Assembly (NCBI GenBank): GCA_022425565.1
Contig: JAKMFG010000330.1
Span: 1 to 10,242 of the forward strand
Length of the DNA stretch: 10,242 nt
Direction: 5' to 3'
Origin: Alphaproteobacteria bacterium
GTDB lineage: Bacteria > Pseudomonadota > Alphaproteobacteria > Puniceispirillales > Puniceispirillaceae
This document shows positions 1 to 6,853 of this stretch, piece after piece. The notes beneath the pieces were generated by a model. That model was not told the DNA's origin and searched no databases. It saw only the letters and a program-made list of their open reading frames with translations. The position numbers and the translations under genes were made by a program. Positions within the stretch are counted from its first letter, which is position 1. Each line of letters begins with the position of its first letter.

Positions 1-32
1 GAGCTTAGCAGCCGCCCTAGAGGACCAGTCTT

Positions 33-704
33 ATGGGTTTTGATCTCGCCGCCCTCAACATCGTCGATTTCGTGGCGATCATCGTTCTCGTCATTTCCGG
101 CGGGCTGGCCACATTGCGGGGCATGACACGAGAAATCATGGGGCTGGCCGGCTGGCCAATCTCGATTGTGGCGGCAAGGCTGAGCGCACCTTATCTGGAG
201 CCCGTGTTGACCGACCTGATTCGCGTCGAAGGTATCAGCCAGGCACTTGCCTGGGGCATTCCCTTTATCGTGGTCGTCGTCCTGTGGTTCGCCTTTTCCT
301 CGCTTGTGTCACCGGGTCTCAGCAAGGCCGGTCTTGGCGGCCTCGACCGCTGGCTCGGCTTTATGTTCGGCCTGATCCGCGGCTTTGTCATCGTGCTGGT
401 GATCTATGCCAGCGCAGTGGTTGCAGCCGAAGGCGAGGACAAACTTCCCGAGCTGGTCAAAGATGCGCAGATCACACCAGCATTGCGGGAAAGCGCCCAT
501 CTTATGTCGGGTGCCCTACCACCGGATATGCGTGAACAGCTGATCAACAACCTTCCCGACGCATCGGAAACGACCGAGGAGCTGCAGGAAGCCGGAGAAG
601 CCGTGAGCGAGCACATCGAAGATGCTGCGTCGGACAACAACGGTGGTGAGAATGGCCGTTCGGGTGGCGGGCTGGAGCTGCTGCAGGACGAAGGCGGCAA
701 CTGA
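33..704 (+). CDS. cvpA: CvpA family inner-membrane protein
   Basis: 223-residue protein of the CvpA (colicin V production) family, whose molecular role is poorly defined. Four hydrophobic segments are visible, at about residues 9-28, 37-58, 69-92 and 107-131. The conserved CvpA signature lies between the first two: RG at 29-30, RE at 33-34, then GLAGW at 37-41. The last 90 residues are hydrophilic and rich in Glu, Asp, Asn and Gly, probably a flexible soluble tail. The ATG is preceded by AGAGGA at 19-24 with an 8-nt gap, a strong ribosome binding site. The next gene is purF, and cvpA upstream of purF is a classic proteobacterial arrangement that supports the call independently. The two are probably co-transcribed, though a structured 120-nt gap separates them. 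The family and the position are what I recognise; the function is not established from sequence. Confidence 0.93.
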   Translation: MGFDLAALNIVDFVAIIVLVISGGLATLRGMTREIMGLAGWPISIVAARLSAPYLEPVLTDLIRVEGISQALAWGIPFIVVVVLWFAFSSLVSPGLSKAGLGGLDRWLGFMFGLIRGFVIVLVIYASAVVAAEGEDKLPELVKDAQITPALRESAHLMSGALPPDMREQLINNLPDASETTEELQEAGEAVSEHIEDAASDNNGGENGRSGGGLELLQDEGGN

Positions 705-739
705 CTGTGCCGGCCCTTGTCAACCGGCGCTTGATTTAG

Positions 740-754
740 CGGGGGATTTCCCCG
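740..754 (+). other. Short GC hairpin in the cvpA-purF gap
   Basis: A perfect 5-bp stem (CGGGG at 740-744, CCCCG at 750-754) closes a 5-nt loop. It is the first of two hairpins between cvpA and purF. No T-run follows, so it is not a typical intrinsic terminator. The structure is seen directly; any function is inference. Confidence 0.45.
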
Positions 755-763
755 ATACCAAGG

Positions 764-783
764 GCGGCGCGCCATCGCGCCGC
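764..783 (+). other. Strong 8-bp GC hairpin upstream of purF
   Basis: GCGGCGCG at 764-771 pairs perfectly with CGCGCCGC at 776-783 around a 4-nt CCAT loop, and a G-T wobble at 763/784 can extend it. The 5' arm contains the 8-bp palindrome GGCGCGCC (766-773). The 3' arm could instead pair with CGGCGC at 725-730, giving two mutually exclusive folds. There is no T-tract, so it may be an mRNA-processing or attenuation element, or simply a stable spacer. It ends 5 nt before an upstream in-frame ATG (789) and would sequester that start, one reason to favour the purF start at 825. Confidence 0.5.
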
Positions 784-824
784 TGAACATGTTCCAGAGG
801 ACAACAGAGGGCGGATTTCCAGCT

Positions 825-2291
825 ATGGCAGGGCGTGAAGACGAGCCGGTAACAGGATACGATCCCCTTGACTGCTTTCACGAGGAATGCGGCGTCTTCG
901 GCGTCTTCGGAAGCGACGAGGCCTGCGTTCTTACCGCGCTTGGCCTGCACGCGCTTCAGCACCGTGGGCAGGAAGCTGCCGGCATTGTCAGCTATGACGG
1001 ACAGGCCTTTCACGCGCACCGCGCCCTTGGCCATGTCGGTGACAATTTCGGCGCCGACTCACCGCAGATGGCCCGGCTTCGTGGTCACACCGCCATCGGC
1101 CACAACCGCTATTCAACGAGTGGCAATATCAATCCACTTATGGAAATTCAGCCCTTTTTGTCGGAACTCGCCTTTGGCGGATTCGCACTTGCACATAACG
1201 GCAATCTGACAAACGCCAGCCGGTTGCGCGCGTCATTGATCGAAACTGGCAGCCTGTTCCAGTCATCATCCGACACCGAGGTCATTGTGCATCTCGTGGC
1301 CCGTTCCCATCAGGCTGATGTGACCGGCAGGCTTGTCGATGCGCTGAAACAGATTGACGGTGCCTATTCGCTCGTCTGCATCGCCGATGACATGCTGATC
1401 GGGGTGCGCGACCCACATGGGGTGCGCCCGCTGATTCTCGGCAAGCGTGACGACACCTGGCTACTGGCGTCCGAATCCTGTGCGCTAGACATCGTCGGCG
1501 CCACTGTCGTGCGCGATCTGGAGCCCGGCGAGATGCTGGTCATCGACAAGAACGGCATCCGCAGCGAGATGCCGTTCCAGAAGGTGGCACCGAGGTTCTG
1601 TGTTTTTGAATATGTCTATTTCTCGCGGCCGGATTCGATCGTCGAGGGGCGCGGTGTCTATCACGCCCGCAAAGCCATCGGTGGCGAATTGGCAAGTGAG
1701 TCCCACATCGATGCAGACCTTATCATTCCGGTTCCCGATTCAGGCGTGCCAGCAGCACTGGGCTACGCGGAAATGTCGGGCGTTCCCTTCGACCTCGGGA
1801 TCATCCGCAACCATTATGTCGGCAGGACCTTCATCCAGCCGACGCAGAAAGGCCGCACGGATTCGGTGAAGCTGAAGCACAACGCCAATCCGGCCGCAGT
1901 CAGGGGCAAGCGAATCGTTCTTGTCGATGATTCGATCGTGCGCGGCACCACTTCGCGCAAGATCGTGACGATGATGCGCAATGCCGGTGCAGCCGAGGTG
2001 CATATGCGCATCGCCAGCCCGCCAACCACGCACCCCTGTTTCTATGGCGTCGACACGCCAAGCCAGGACCAGCTGATCGCGGCGCGTATGACCGTCGACG
2101 AGATTGCCACCGAGATCGGCGTGGACAGCCTCGCCTTCATCACGGTCGACGGCATGTACAAGGCCATCGGCGGTATGGCCCGTAACGAAGACCAGCCGCA
2201 GTTCTGCGATGCCTGTTTCACTGGCGAGTACCCGATCCAACTGGCCTCCGGTCTCAGCGCGAAACGTGTCTCACACGGAGGCTCCAAATAG
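825..2291 (+). CDS. purF: Amidophosphoribosyltransferase (glutamine PRPP amidotransferase)
   Basis: Catalyses the first committed step of purine synthesis: PRPP plus glutamine gives 5-phosphoribosylamine, in the cytoplasm. The N-terminal class II glutaminase domain has its nucleophile at Cys22, in EECGVFGVFG. The preceding 21 residues would be a propeptide removed to expose it. HNRYSTSG (Arg95) and AHNGNLTN (about 123-130) form the glutamine site. The C-terminal phosphoribosyltransferase domain carries the PRPP loop LVDDSIVRGTT (Val367-Asp368-Asp369). Cys259, Cys405, Cys461 and Cys464 match the pattern of the four 4Fe-4S ligands of Bacillus-type PurF, so an iron-sulfur enzyme is likely. Length is 488 residues from this start. 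An in-frame ATG at 789 would add 12 residues but has no ribosome site and sits beside a strong hairpin, whereas GGCGGA lies 9 nt before 825. The start is moderately certain; the identity is not in doubt. Confidence 0.97.
   Translation: MAGREDEPVTGYDPLDCFHEECGVFGVFGSDEACVLTALGLHALQHRGQEAAGIVSYDGQAFHAHRALGHVGDNFGADSPQMARLRGHTAIGHNRYSTSGNINPLMEIQPFLSELAFGGFALAHNGNLTNASRLRASLIETGSLFQSSSDTEVIVHLVARSHQADVTGRLVDALKQIDGAYSLVCIADDMLIGVRDPHGVRPLILGKRDDTWLLASESCALDIVGATVVRDLEPGEMLVIDKNGIRSEMPFQKVAPRFCVFEYVYFSRPDSIVEGRGVYHARKAIGGELASESHIDADLIIPVPDSGVPAALGYAEMSGVPFDLGIIRNHYVGRTFIQPTQKGRTDSVKLKHNANPAAVRGKRIVLVDDSIVRGTTSRKIVTMMRNAGAAEVHMRIASPPTTHPCFYGVDTPSQDQLIAARMTVDEIATEIGVDSLAFITVDGMYKAIGGMARNEDQPQFCDACFTGEYPIQLASGLSAKRVSHGGSK
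2277..2281 (+). promoter_or_regulatory. Ribosome binding site for the SDR gene, inside purF
   Basis: GGAGG lies within the last codons of purF, 9 nt before the GTG at 2291. It fixes the SDR start at a GTG overlapping the purF TAG by one base, and implies translational coupling. Confidence 0.75.
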
Positions 2292-3022
2292 TGGGCGCCG
2301 GTTCTGTCGATCTGTCGGGCAAGCTCATCCTTGTGACCGGCGCCACCCGCGGGATCGGACGGGCGGTTGCAATCGCTGCCGCAGCGGCCGGTGCCGAACT
2401 GATCATCACCGGCCGGACGGTCGGCGCGCTGGAAGAGGCTGACGATGCCATCCGCACAGCCGGCAGCCGTGCCACCATGGTCGAGCTCGACATGAAGGAC
2501 ACACCGGCCATTCCGCGCCTTGCCGCAGCCATTGCCGGACGGTGGGAACGGCTTGACGGATTTGTTGCCAACGCCGCCATGCTTCCAGCACTGACGCCCG
2601 TCACGCATCTGACACCTGAAGCATGGGATGAATCTGTTGCGGTCAACCTGACCGCGCAATGGCACATGATCCGCGCCCTCGACCCGTTGCTGCGCGCCTC
2701 GCCGGCTGGCCGGGCGGTTCTGGTCACATCCGGTGCCGCTACTGGAAGTCGCCCCTTCTGGGGCCCCTATGCGGCGACCAAGGCGGCGCTCGAAGCTGTG
2801 GGACGGTCCTGGGCGGGCGAGAGCGAACAGACAGACCTGCGAATCAATATGCTGAACCCCGGTGGCACGGCGACAAAGATGCGCGCCTCGGCATTTCCAG
2901 GCGAGAACCCGGAAACACTTCCCTCGCCCGAGGATATTGCGCCTGCTTTCCTGGCGCTGCTGGCAACGGACTGCCCGTATCACGGCGAGCTGGTCGATGC
3001 GCGGGCGATTCTTGGTCTCTGA
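2291..3022 (+). CDS. SDR-family NAD(P)-dependent oxidoreductase
   Basis: 243-residue classical short-chain dehydrogenase/reductase. The Rossmann cofactor loop is TGATRGIG (16-23). Arg42 after the second strand suggests NADP(H) preference, LD at 66-67 contacts the adenine region, and NAA at 94-96 replaces the common NAG. The full catalytic tetrad is present: Asn119, Ser147, Tyr160 and Lys164, the last two in YAATK. It is therefore expected to be active, but the substrate cannot be read from sequence. The start is GTG, sharing its first base with the last base of the purF stop (TAGTG), with a strong ribosome site 9 nt upstream. It is almost certainly translated from the cvpA-purF transcript. 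An SDR directly after purF is, from memory, common in Alphaproteobacteria; a purine-related role is only a guess by context. Its TGA directly abuts the convergent mnmC stop. Confidence 0.93.
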   Translation: MGAGSVDLSGKLILVTGATRGIGRAVAIAAAAAGAELIITGRTVGALEEADDAIRTAGSRATMVELDMKDTPAIPRLAAAIAGRWERLDGFVANAAMLPALTPVTHLTPEAWDESVAVNLTAQWHMIRALDPLLRASPAGRAVLVTSGAATGSRPFWGPYAATKAALEAVGRSWAGESEQTDLRINMLNPGGTATKMRASAFPGENPETLPSPEDIAPAFLALLATDCPYHGELVDARAILGL

Positions 3023-4849
3023 TCAACGTCCCTTGTAGCGATCCGGCAGAATGCCGGAACGTTGTGCCCGGTCGAGCGGCGCCGCATGCCCCAGCATTTC
3101 GGCTGCAATCATCTCGCCAAGAAGCGGTGCCAGCGTAAAGCCCCGCGCGCCAAGCCCGCCAATGACCCATATTTCGCCGGCAAGTTTTCCGGCAACCGGC
3201 CGCCTGTCTGGCAGGCTTGCCCGGCGCCGGACGCGTGACCCCATCTCATCCGAGGGCGGGCTGGCAATCAGGGCCTGCCACGCTTCGGGCAGCAGGCCGA
3301 GATTATGGTCATGCCCGCTCCGAACATCCTGCTGTTGCTTCGTGAAAGTTGCGCCAAGGTCGTAGAATCCGTCCAGCGCAGGTGTCAGATAGCCGCCAAA
3401 GCTCACCCCCGTGGCCAGATCATGATTGGATGAAGTGGCCGCAGCGGGCACGTGGCTGACCTGGCCATAAGACTGTTCCAGAGGCAACACGTCGCCAGTC
3501 AACTCCATCGTCGGGCCAAGATCCGCGCCGGAAGCCAGCACCACCGCATCCGCTTTCTGCTGCCGGCCATCCTTGGCCGCGACAGTCAGAGCGTCCTGCC
3601 CGGCGACGATCGAGGCCACTTCGAATCCTGCAATCACCTGCGTGTCATCCAGCAGATATGACAGCAGGATTTCCGGCCTGATCGCCCGACCAAAAGGATA
3701 GACAATCGCGCCAGATGCTTCGTCAACACTGGACGGCACATCCTTTGAATCAGCCGCGCGAAGCAGGTCAACCGGCCAGGTCTGGCCGCGGAAAACCTCA
3801 TGGCGCGCAGCCATCCGGTCCGGTGCATCAAGCGCGAGGACACCTCTGGCCATGGTCGCGCCCGACACATCGGACAGCCGCGCCGCAAAGGACAGGCAGG
3901 CCGCTGACAACCGGCTCATTGCATTGTGATCGACCGTCAACCGCGGGCTCTGCAACGCCATGCGATTGCCGGATGCCCCTTCTCCGATACTTGCACCGGC
4001 TTCGAGCAACACAACCTCTGCCCCGCGGCGACGCAGACCCGCCGCCGTAGCCGCACCGGCGATGCCGCCGCCAATCACCGCAACGCGAGCCGGTGGTGCC
4101 GGCTGGCTATCCAGATCCCCATTTTGCCTGCCGCGAATCATCTGCCGCTTGCGCCCGTAGCCTGGAACCCGTTCGACAGAGAAACCAGCCGCCTCAAGGC
4201 TGCGACGCACATCGCCTGCCGCCGTGAAACTGGCAAAGGTACCGCCGGGGCGAGTCAGCCTGCCGACATGGGACATGTTGTCGGTTGTCCACATGGACGG
4301 GTTGCGGGCCGGCGCAAAACCATCGAGGAACCAGCAGTCCGCCATAAAATCCAGCGACGGCAGCAAAGTGCCGATCTCGCCGTAATGTAGATGCAGCGTC
4401 AGCCGTCCGCCACAAAGCTGGACAAGGTGATAGCCAGGCCAGCGTGGTGGCAGTGCTGCACGAAGCGCTGCTGCCTCTGTCGCAACAGCGGTGAAGGGCG
4501 CGTGCGCCTGTGCCAGCTCTTCTGCCGTCAGGGGGAACCCCTCAAACGAGACATAATCGACTCGCAGATCGGGATGAAGGCCTGCATGGCCATTCATTTC
4601 AGCCATCACTGCAAGAAGGTTGAGACCCGTGCCAAACCCCGTTTCCGCAATGGTTAGATGGTGTGATTCCCGCATTCTGGCTGGCAGGCCATTGCCGCCG
4701 ATGAAGACATGCCGGCTTTCCGCCAGACCGTCATCGGCATTGTAATAACCATCGTCAAACGAGGCCGCGAACGGCACTCCGTCCCGGAAGGCCAGATCGG
4801 CCCGGGGCAGGTCATAGTCAGCACCAATATGCGGTGACTGTGCTGCCAT
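3023..4849 (-). CDS. mnmC: Bifunctional tRNA modification protein MnmC (FAD oxidase + methyltransferase)
   Basis: Completes 5-methylaminomethyl-2-thiouridine at the wobble position of certain tRNAs: the FAD domain removes the carboxymethyl group and the methyltransferase domain adds a methyl from SAM. About 608 residues (E. coli MnmC is about 668). The N-terminal methyltransferase half has the SAM loop ETGFGTGLN (69-77) and DGFAPARNP (176-184), which matches the E. coli motif around its catalytic Asp. A Gln/Asp/Pro-rich linker near 240-254 leads to the C-terminal oxidase, with the FAD dinucleotide loop GGGIAG (260-265), then EGASGNR, and near the end a GLGARGFTLAP motif typical of DAO-family FAD closure. 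Both halves are intact. The ATG at 4849 has CGGA 9 nt upstream; an ATG at 4858 adds three residues and is the alternative. The frame stays open far upstream but that part does not resemble MnmC. It stands alone on the minus strand, divergent from the Cfa-like gene. Confidence 0.95.
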   Translation of the reverse strand: MAAQSPHIGADYDLPRADLAFRDGVPFAASFDDGYYNADDGLAESRHVFIGGNGLPARMRESHHLTIAETGFGTGLNLLAVMAEMNGHAGLHPDLRVDYVSFEGFPLTAEELAQAHAPFTAVATEAAALRAALPPRWPGYHLVQLCGGRLTLHLHYGEIGTLLPSLDFMADCWFLDGFAPARNPSMWTTDNMSHVGRLTRPGGTFASFTAAGDVRRSLEAAGFSVERVPGYGRKRQMIRGRQNGDLDSQPAPPARVAVIGGGIAGAATAAGLRRRGAEVVLLEAGASIGEGASGNRMALQSPRLTVDHNAMSRLSAACLSFAARLSDVSGATMARGVLALDAPDRMAARHEVFRGQTWPVDLLRAADSKDVPSSVDEASGAIVYPFGRAIRPEILLSYLLDDTQVIAGFEVASIVAGQDALTVAAKDGRQQKADAVVLASGADLGPTMELTGDVLPLEQSYGQVSHVPAAATSSNHDLATGVSFGGYLTPALDGFYDLGATFTKQQQDVRSGHDHNLGLLPEAWQALIASPPSDEMGSRVRRRASLPDRRPVAGKLAGEIWVIGGLGARGFTLAPLLGEMIAAEMLGHAAPLDRAQRSGILPDRYKGR

Positions 4850-4978
4850 CAGCGGCATTCCGGGATGTATCGACGCAAGGGCGGATGTCGCAAAGGTTAC
4901 CTCGGGTATAGTATGCCTATCCGTAATTATCGGGTTTATATCAGAGTTCGCACGGATTACGTCAGCAAATAAGCCGAT
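4850..4978. promoter_or_regulatory. Divergent mnmC / cfa-like intergenic region
   Basis: 129 nt between two divergent starts. Its second half (about 4903-4981) is visibly more AT-rich than the surroundings, as expected for promoters. Candidate -10 boxes include TATAAA on the minus strand (4935-4940) with a CTGACG -35-like hexamer at 4960-4965, but the 19-bp spacing is long. On the plus strand TATAGT (4907-4912) and TATATC (4937-4942) have no good -35. I can support promoter activity by position only, not exact elements. Confidence 0.35.
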
Positions 4979-6253
4979 ATGGTGCGCGCCATGTTTGACT
5001 TCATTGCACTGGCGATCATGCGCCAGTTCGTTATCTTCGGAACCCTTGACCTGACGCTTGCCAACGGGTCGGAGCATCGGTTGCAGGGCCGCCACTGCGG
5101 CCCCCATGCCCATATCACGATACAGAACCGGGCAACGCTTCTGCGCCTTGTCACCAAGCCAGACCTTGCCTTTGGCGAGGCCTATATGGATGGCCGGATC
5201 TCGACAGGCAACGGCGACATCGACGCGTTGATGGAGTTGTTGATGTTGAATTCGCGTCACTGGTCAAAGCACTGGGCCGGACGTTTGACGCTGCGCTGCG
5301 GCAATTGCCTCGCCTGGTTGCGGCATCTCAACCCGCGTTGGCGCTCCAGACAAAACGTAGCCCACCATTACGACCTGACGGACGAGTTGTTCGAGACGTT
5401 CCTTGACCCTCGCCGCCAGTATTCCTGCGCCTATTTCCACCGCCATGACGACAGTCTCGAGACGGCTCAGGAAATCAAGCTGGCGCGGCTTGCCGCCAAG
5501 CTGAACCTGCGGCCGGGAAACCGCGTTCTCGATATTGGATGCGGTTGGGGCGGGCTTGCCAGGGCGATGACGGAATGCCGTGCGAATCTGTCTGTGACCG
5601 GCATCACCCTGTCTGAACGCCAGCTTGCCTTTGCGCGGCAAACCGCAGCCGAGAACGGTCTTGAAGACAGGCTGGATTTCGCCCTTCGCGACTACCGCGA
5701 CCAGAGTGGCGAGTTCGACCGGATCGTGTCTGTCGGCATGCTGGAACATGTCGGCCCTGCGGCTGTGCCTGCCTATTTCAAGACCGTAGGGCGCCTGCTG
5801 GCTTCCGGCGGCGTGGCCGTAATCCACAGCATTGCGGTTCATGACCGTGCTGCCCCGGTAAACAGATGGATGACCAAATACATCTTTCCCGGCGGTCACC
5901 TTCCTTCACTGCCCCAGCTCGTCCGTGCCGCAGAGGCCGGCGGGCTGAAAATTCTCGACATGGAAATCATGCGCGGCCACTACGCCGAGACACTTCTCCA
6001 CTGGCGGATGCGTTTTCTCAGGAACCGGGACCGGATCACCGCCCTATACGACGAACGCTTTGTGCGAATGTGGGAATTCTATCTTGCCGGATGCGAATAT
6101 TTTTTCCGGTGCCAGCATGGTATGATTGTGCAGCTACAGCTTTCCAACGATCATCAGGCCGTACCGGAAAGCCGCGGCTACATCACCGAACTGGAAACCG
6201 AATTCAGGAACAGGCTGTGTCGGAACGACCCTTCTGGAAAGACAAGAGCCTAG
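4979..6253 (+). CDS. cfa: Cyclopropane-fatty-acid-phospholipid synthase family methyltransferase
   Basis: SAM-dependent enzyme of the Cfa family, which methylenates (or in some members methylates) unsaturated acyl chains of membrane phospholipids. 424 residues. Seen in order: an N-terminal lipid-binding-type region (about 15-110), YSCAYF with Cys150, SAM loop VLDIGCGWGGLA (about 180-191), TGITLSERQ, EHVG with Glu256, IHSI with His283, KYIFPGGHLPS, HYAETL with Tyr335, and a C-terminal FYLAGCEYFFR. Cys150, Glu256, His283, Ile285 and Tyr335 correspond in order and near-identical spacing to the E. coli active-site set Cys139, Glu239, His266, Ile268 and Tyr317, including the bicarbonate-binding residues, so classical cyclopropanation is likely. 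Start: TAA precedes the frame at 4970, and neither the ATG at 4979 nor the one at 4991 has a clear ribosome site. The last 37 nt overlap the next gene. It may be cfa itself or one of several paralogues; substrate specificity is not readable. Confidence 0.93.
   Translation: MVRAMFDFIALAIMRQFVIFGTLDLTLANGSEHRLQGRHCGPHAHITIQNRATLLRLVTKPDLAFGEAYMDGRISTGNGDIDALMELLMLNSRHWSKHWAGRLTLRCGNCLAWLRHLNPRWRSRQNVAHHYDLTDELFETFLDPRRQYSCAYFHRHDDSLETAQEIKLARLAAKLNLRPGNRVLDIGCGWGGLARAMTECRANLSVTGITLSERQLAFARQTAAENGLEDRLDFALRDYRDQSGEFDRIVSVGMLEHVGPAAVPAYFKTVGRLLASGGVAVIHSIAVHDRAAPVNRWMTKYIFPGGHLPSLPQLVRAAEAGGLKILDMEIMRGHYAETLLHWRMRFLRNRDRITALYDERFVRMWEFYLAGCEYFFRCQHGMIVQLQLSNDHQAVPESRGYITELETEFRNRLCRNDPSGKTRA
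6206..6209 (+). promoter_or_regulatory. Ribosome binding site fixing the GTG start of the YcgN-like gene
   Basis: AGGA lies 7 nt before GTG 6217, inside the end of the cfa-like gene. It selects a GTG start that yields a protein matching the YcgN N-terminus, instead of the much longer open frame that begins within the cfa-like gene. Confidence 0.65.
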
Positions 6254-6672
6254 GCGACATGACACCGGCCGAATGGGAAGCGTTGTGTGACAGGTGCGGC
6301 AAATGCTGTGTGTTGAAACTCGAGGACAGTGACACTGGCGAGATTCATTACACCGATGTGGCCTGCCGCCTTCTTGATTGCGGCAATGCATCCTGCACCA
6401 ACTACCCAGACCGAAAGAAACATGTGTCTGACTGTATCACGCTAAGCCCGGACAATCTGGATTCACTGCCGTGGATGCCCGAAAGCTGCGCCTATCGCCT
6501 ATTGCATGAAGGCAAGGGGCTTCCGACATGGCACCCGCTTCTGAGTGGTGATGCCGACAGCACCCGCAAGGCTGGCAAATCCGTTGCAGGCCGCGTGTTT
6601 CCGGAAGATTCGGTTCCAGTCGGCGACCTGATCGACCATATCACCACATGGGACGGGGATGGCGGCAGATGA
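6217..6672 (+). CDS. ycgN: YcgN / UPF0260 family cysteine-cluster protein
   Basis: 151-residue cytosolic protein closely resembling E. coli YcgN (about 153 residues), a family placed with YkgJ-type putative Zn- or Fe-chelating proteins; its function is unknown. The family pattern is complete: PFW at 5-7, MTPAEWEALC at 15-24, then CxxCGKCC (Cys24, 27, 30, 31), a second cluster Cys50, Cys55, Cys60, Cys73, then PESCAYRLL (Cys91) and WHPLL. Nine cysteines at these spacings suggest metal or Fe-S binding, which is inference. Starting at GTG gives the family length; the reading frame is open far upstream, but that part is a shadow of the cfa-like gene. It overlaps that gene by 37 nt and its TGA overlaps the next ATG (ATGA), so all three are probably translated from one message. 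Confidence 0.9.
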   Translation: MSERPFWKDKSLGDMTPAEWEALCDRCGKCCVLKLEDSDTGEIHYTDVACRLLDCGNASCTNYPDRKKHVSDCITLSPDNLDSLPWMPESCAYRLLHEGKGLPTWHPLLSGDADSTRKAGKSVAGRVFPEDSVPVGDLIDHITTWDGDGGR

Positions 6673-6848
6673 ACCGGTGGAACTGGATCTTGATCGGCTT
6701 GCTGACAGCGCTGGCTGTCGCCACGATCTGGAACGCTGAAACCGGAGGGCCGAAAAAGCACTGGCACCGTTGCAAGGAGTCCCTTGTCACACAGGTCTTT
6801 ACGGGCGCCTGCACGCTTCGAATCGGCGGCGAGACAACCCCTACCTGA
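6669..6848 (+). CDS. Small single-pass membrane protein, unknown function
   Basis: 59 residues, not recognised. After a short polar start (MNRWN) comes one hydrophobic helix at about residues 6-24, then a soluble stretch of about 35 residues that is mostly basic (GPKKHWHRCK) and contains two cysteines (Cys37 and Cys49), which could pair or bind metal. The ATG overlaps the TGA of the YcgN-like gene as ATGA, the usual sign of translational coupling; GGCGGC just upstream may act as a weak ribosome site. A longer frame from 6648 exists but lies inside ycgN and adds nothing recognisable. Coupling and the sensible membrane-protein layout argue that it is real, not a chance frame. It could be a membrane partner of the YcgN-like protein, but only position supports that. 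Confidence 0.6.
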   Translation: MNRWNWILIGLLTALAVATIWNAETGGPKKHWHRCKESLVTQVFTGACTLRIGGETTPT

Positions 6849-6853
6849 CCGGA

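Noticed and set aside
2..43. Possible 3' end of an upstream gene overlapping the cvpA start
   Set aside because: Frame 2 is open from the window edge to a TGA at 41-43 (ending DQSYGF) and could be the tail of an upstream gene, but another frame is open too and 13 residues are too few to identify anything.
2042..2983. 313-codon open frame on the minus strand opposite purF and the SDR gene
   Set aside because: It is antisense to two confidently identified enzymes, its product is Arg/Cys/Gly-rich with no recognisable domain, and such shadows are common in GC-rich DNA.
4859..5260. N-terminal extension of mnmC on the minus strand
   Set aside because: The frame is open but runs across the divergent promoter region and into the cfa-like gene; MnmC similarity begins only after about 4849.
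5866..6216. Long N-terminal extension of the YcgN-like protein
   Set aside because: It lies wholly within the cfa-like gene in another frame and does not resemble YcgN; the GTG at 6217 gives the family length and has a ribosome site.
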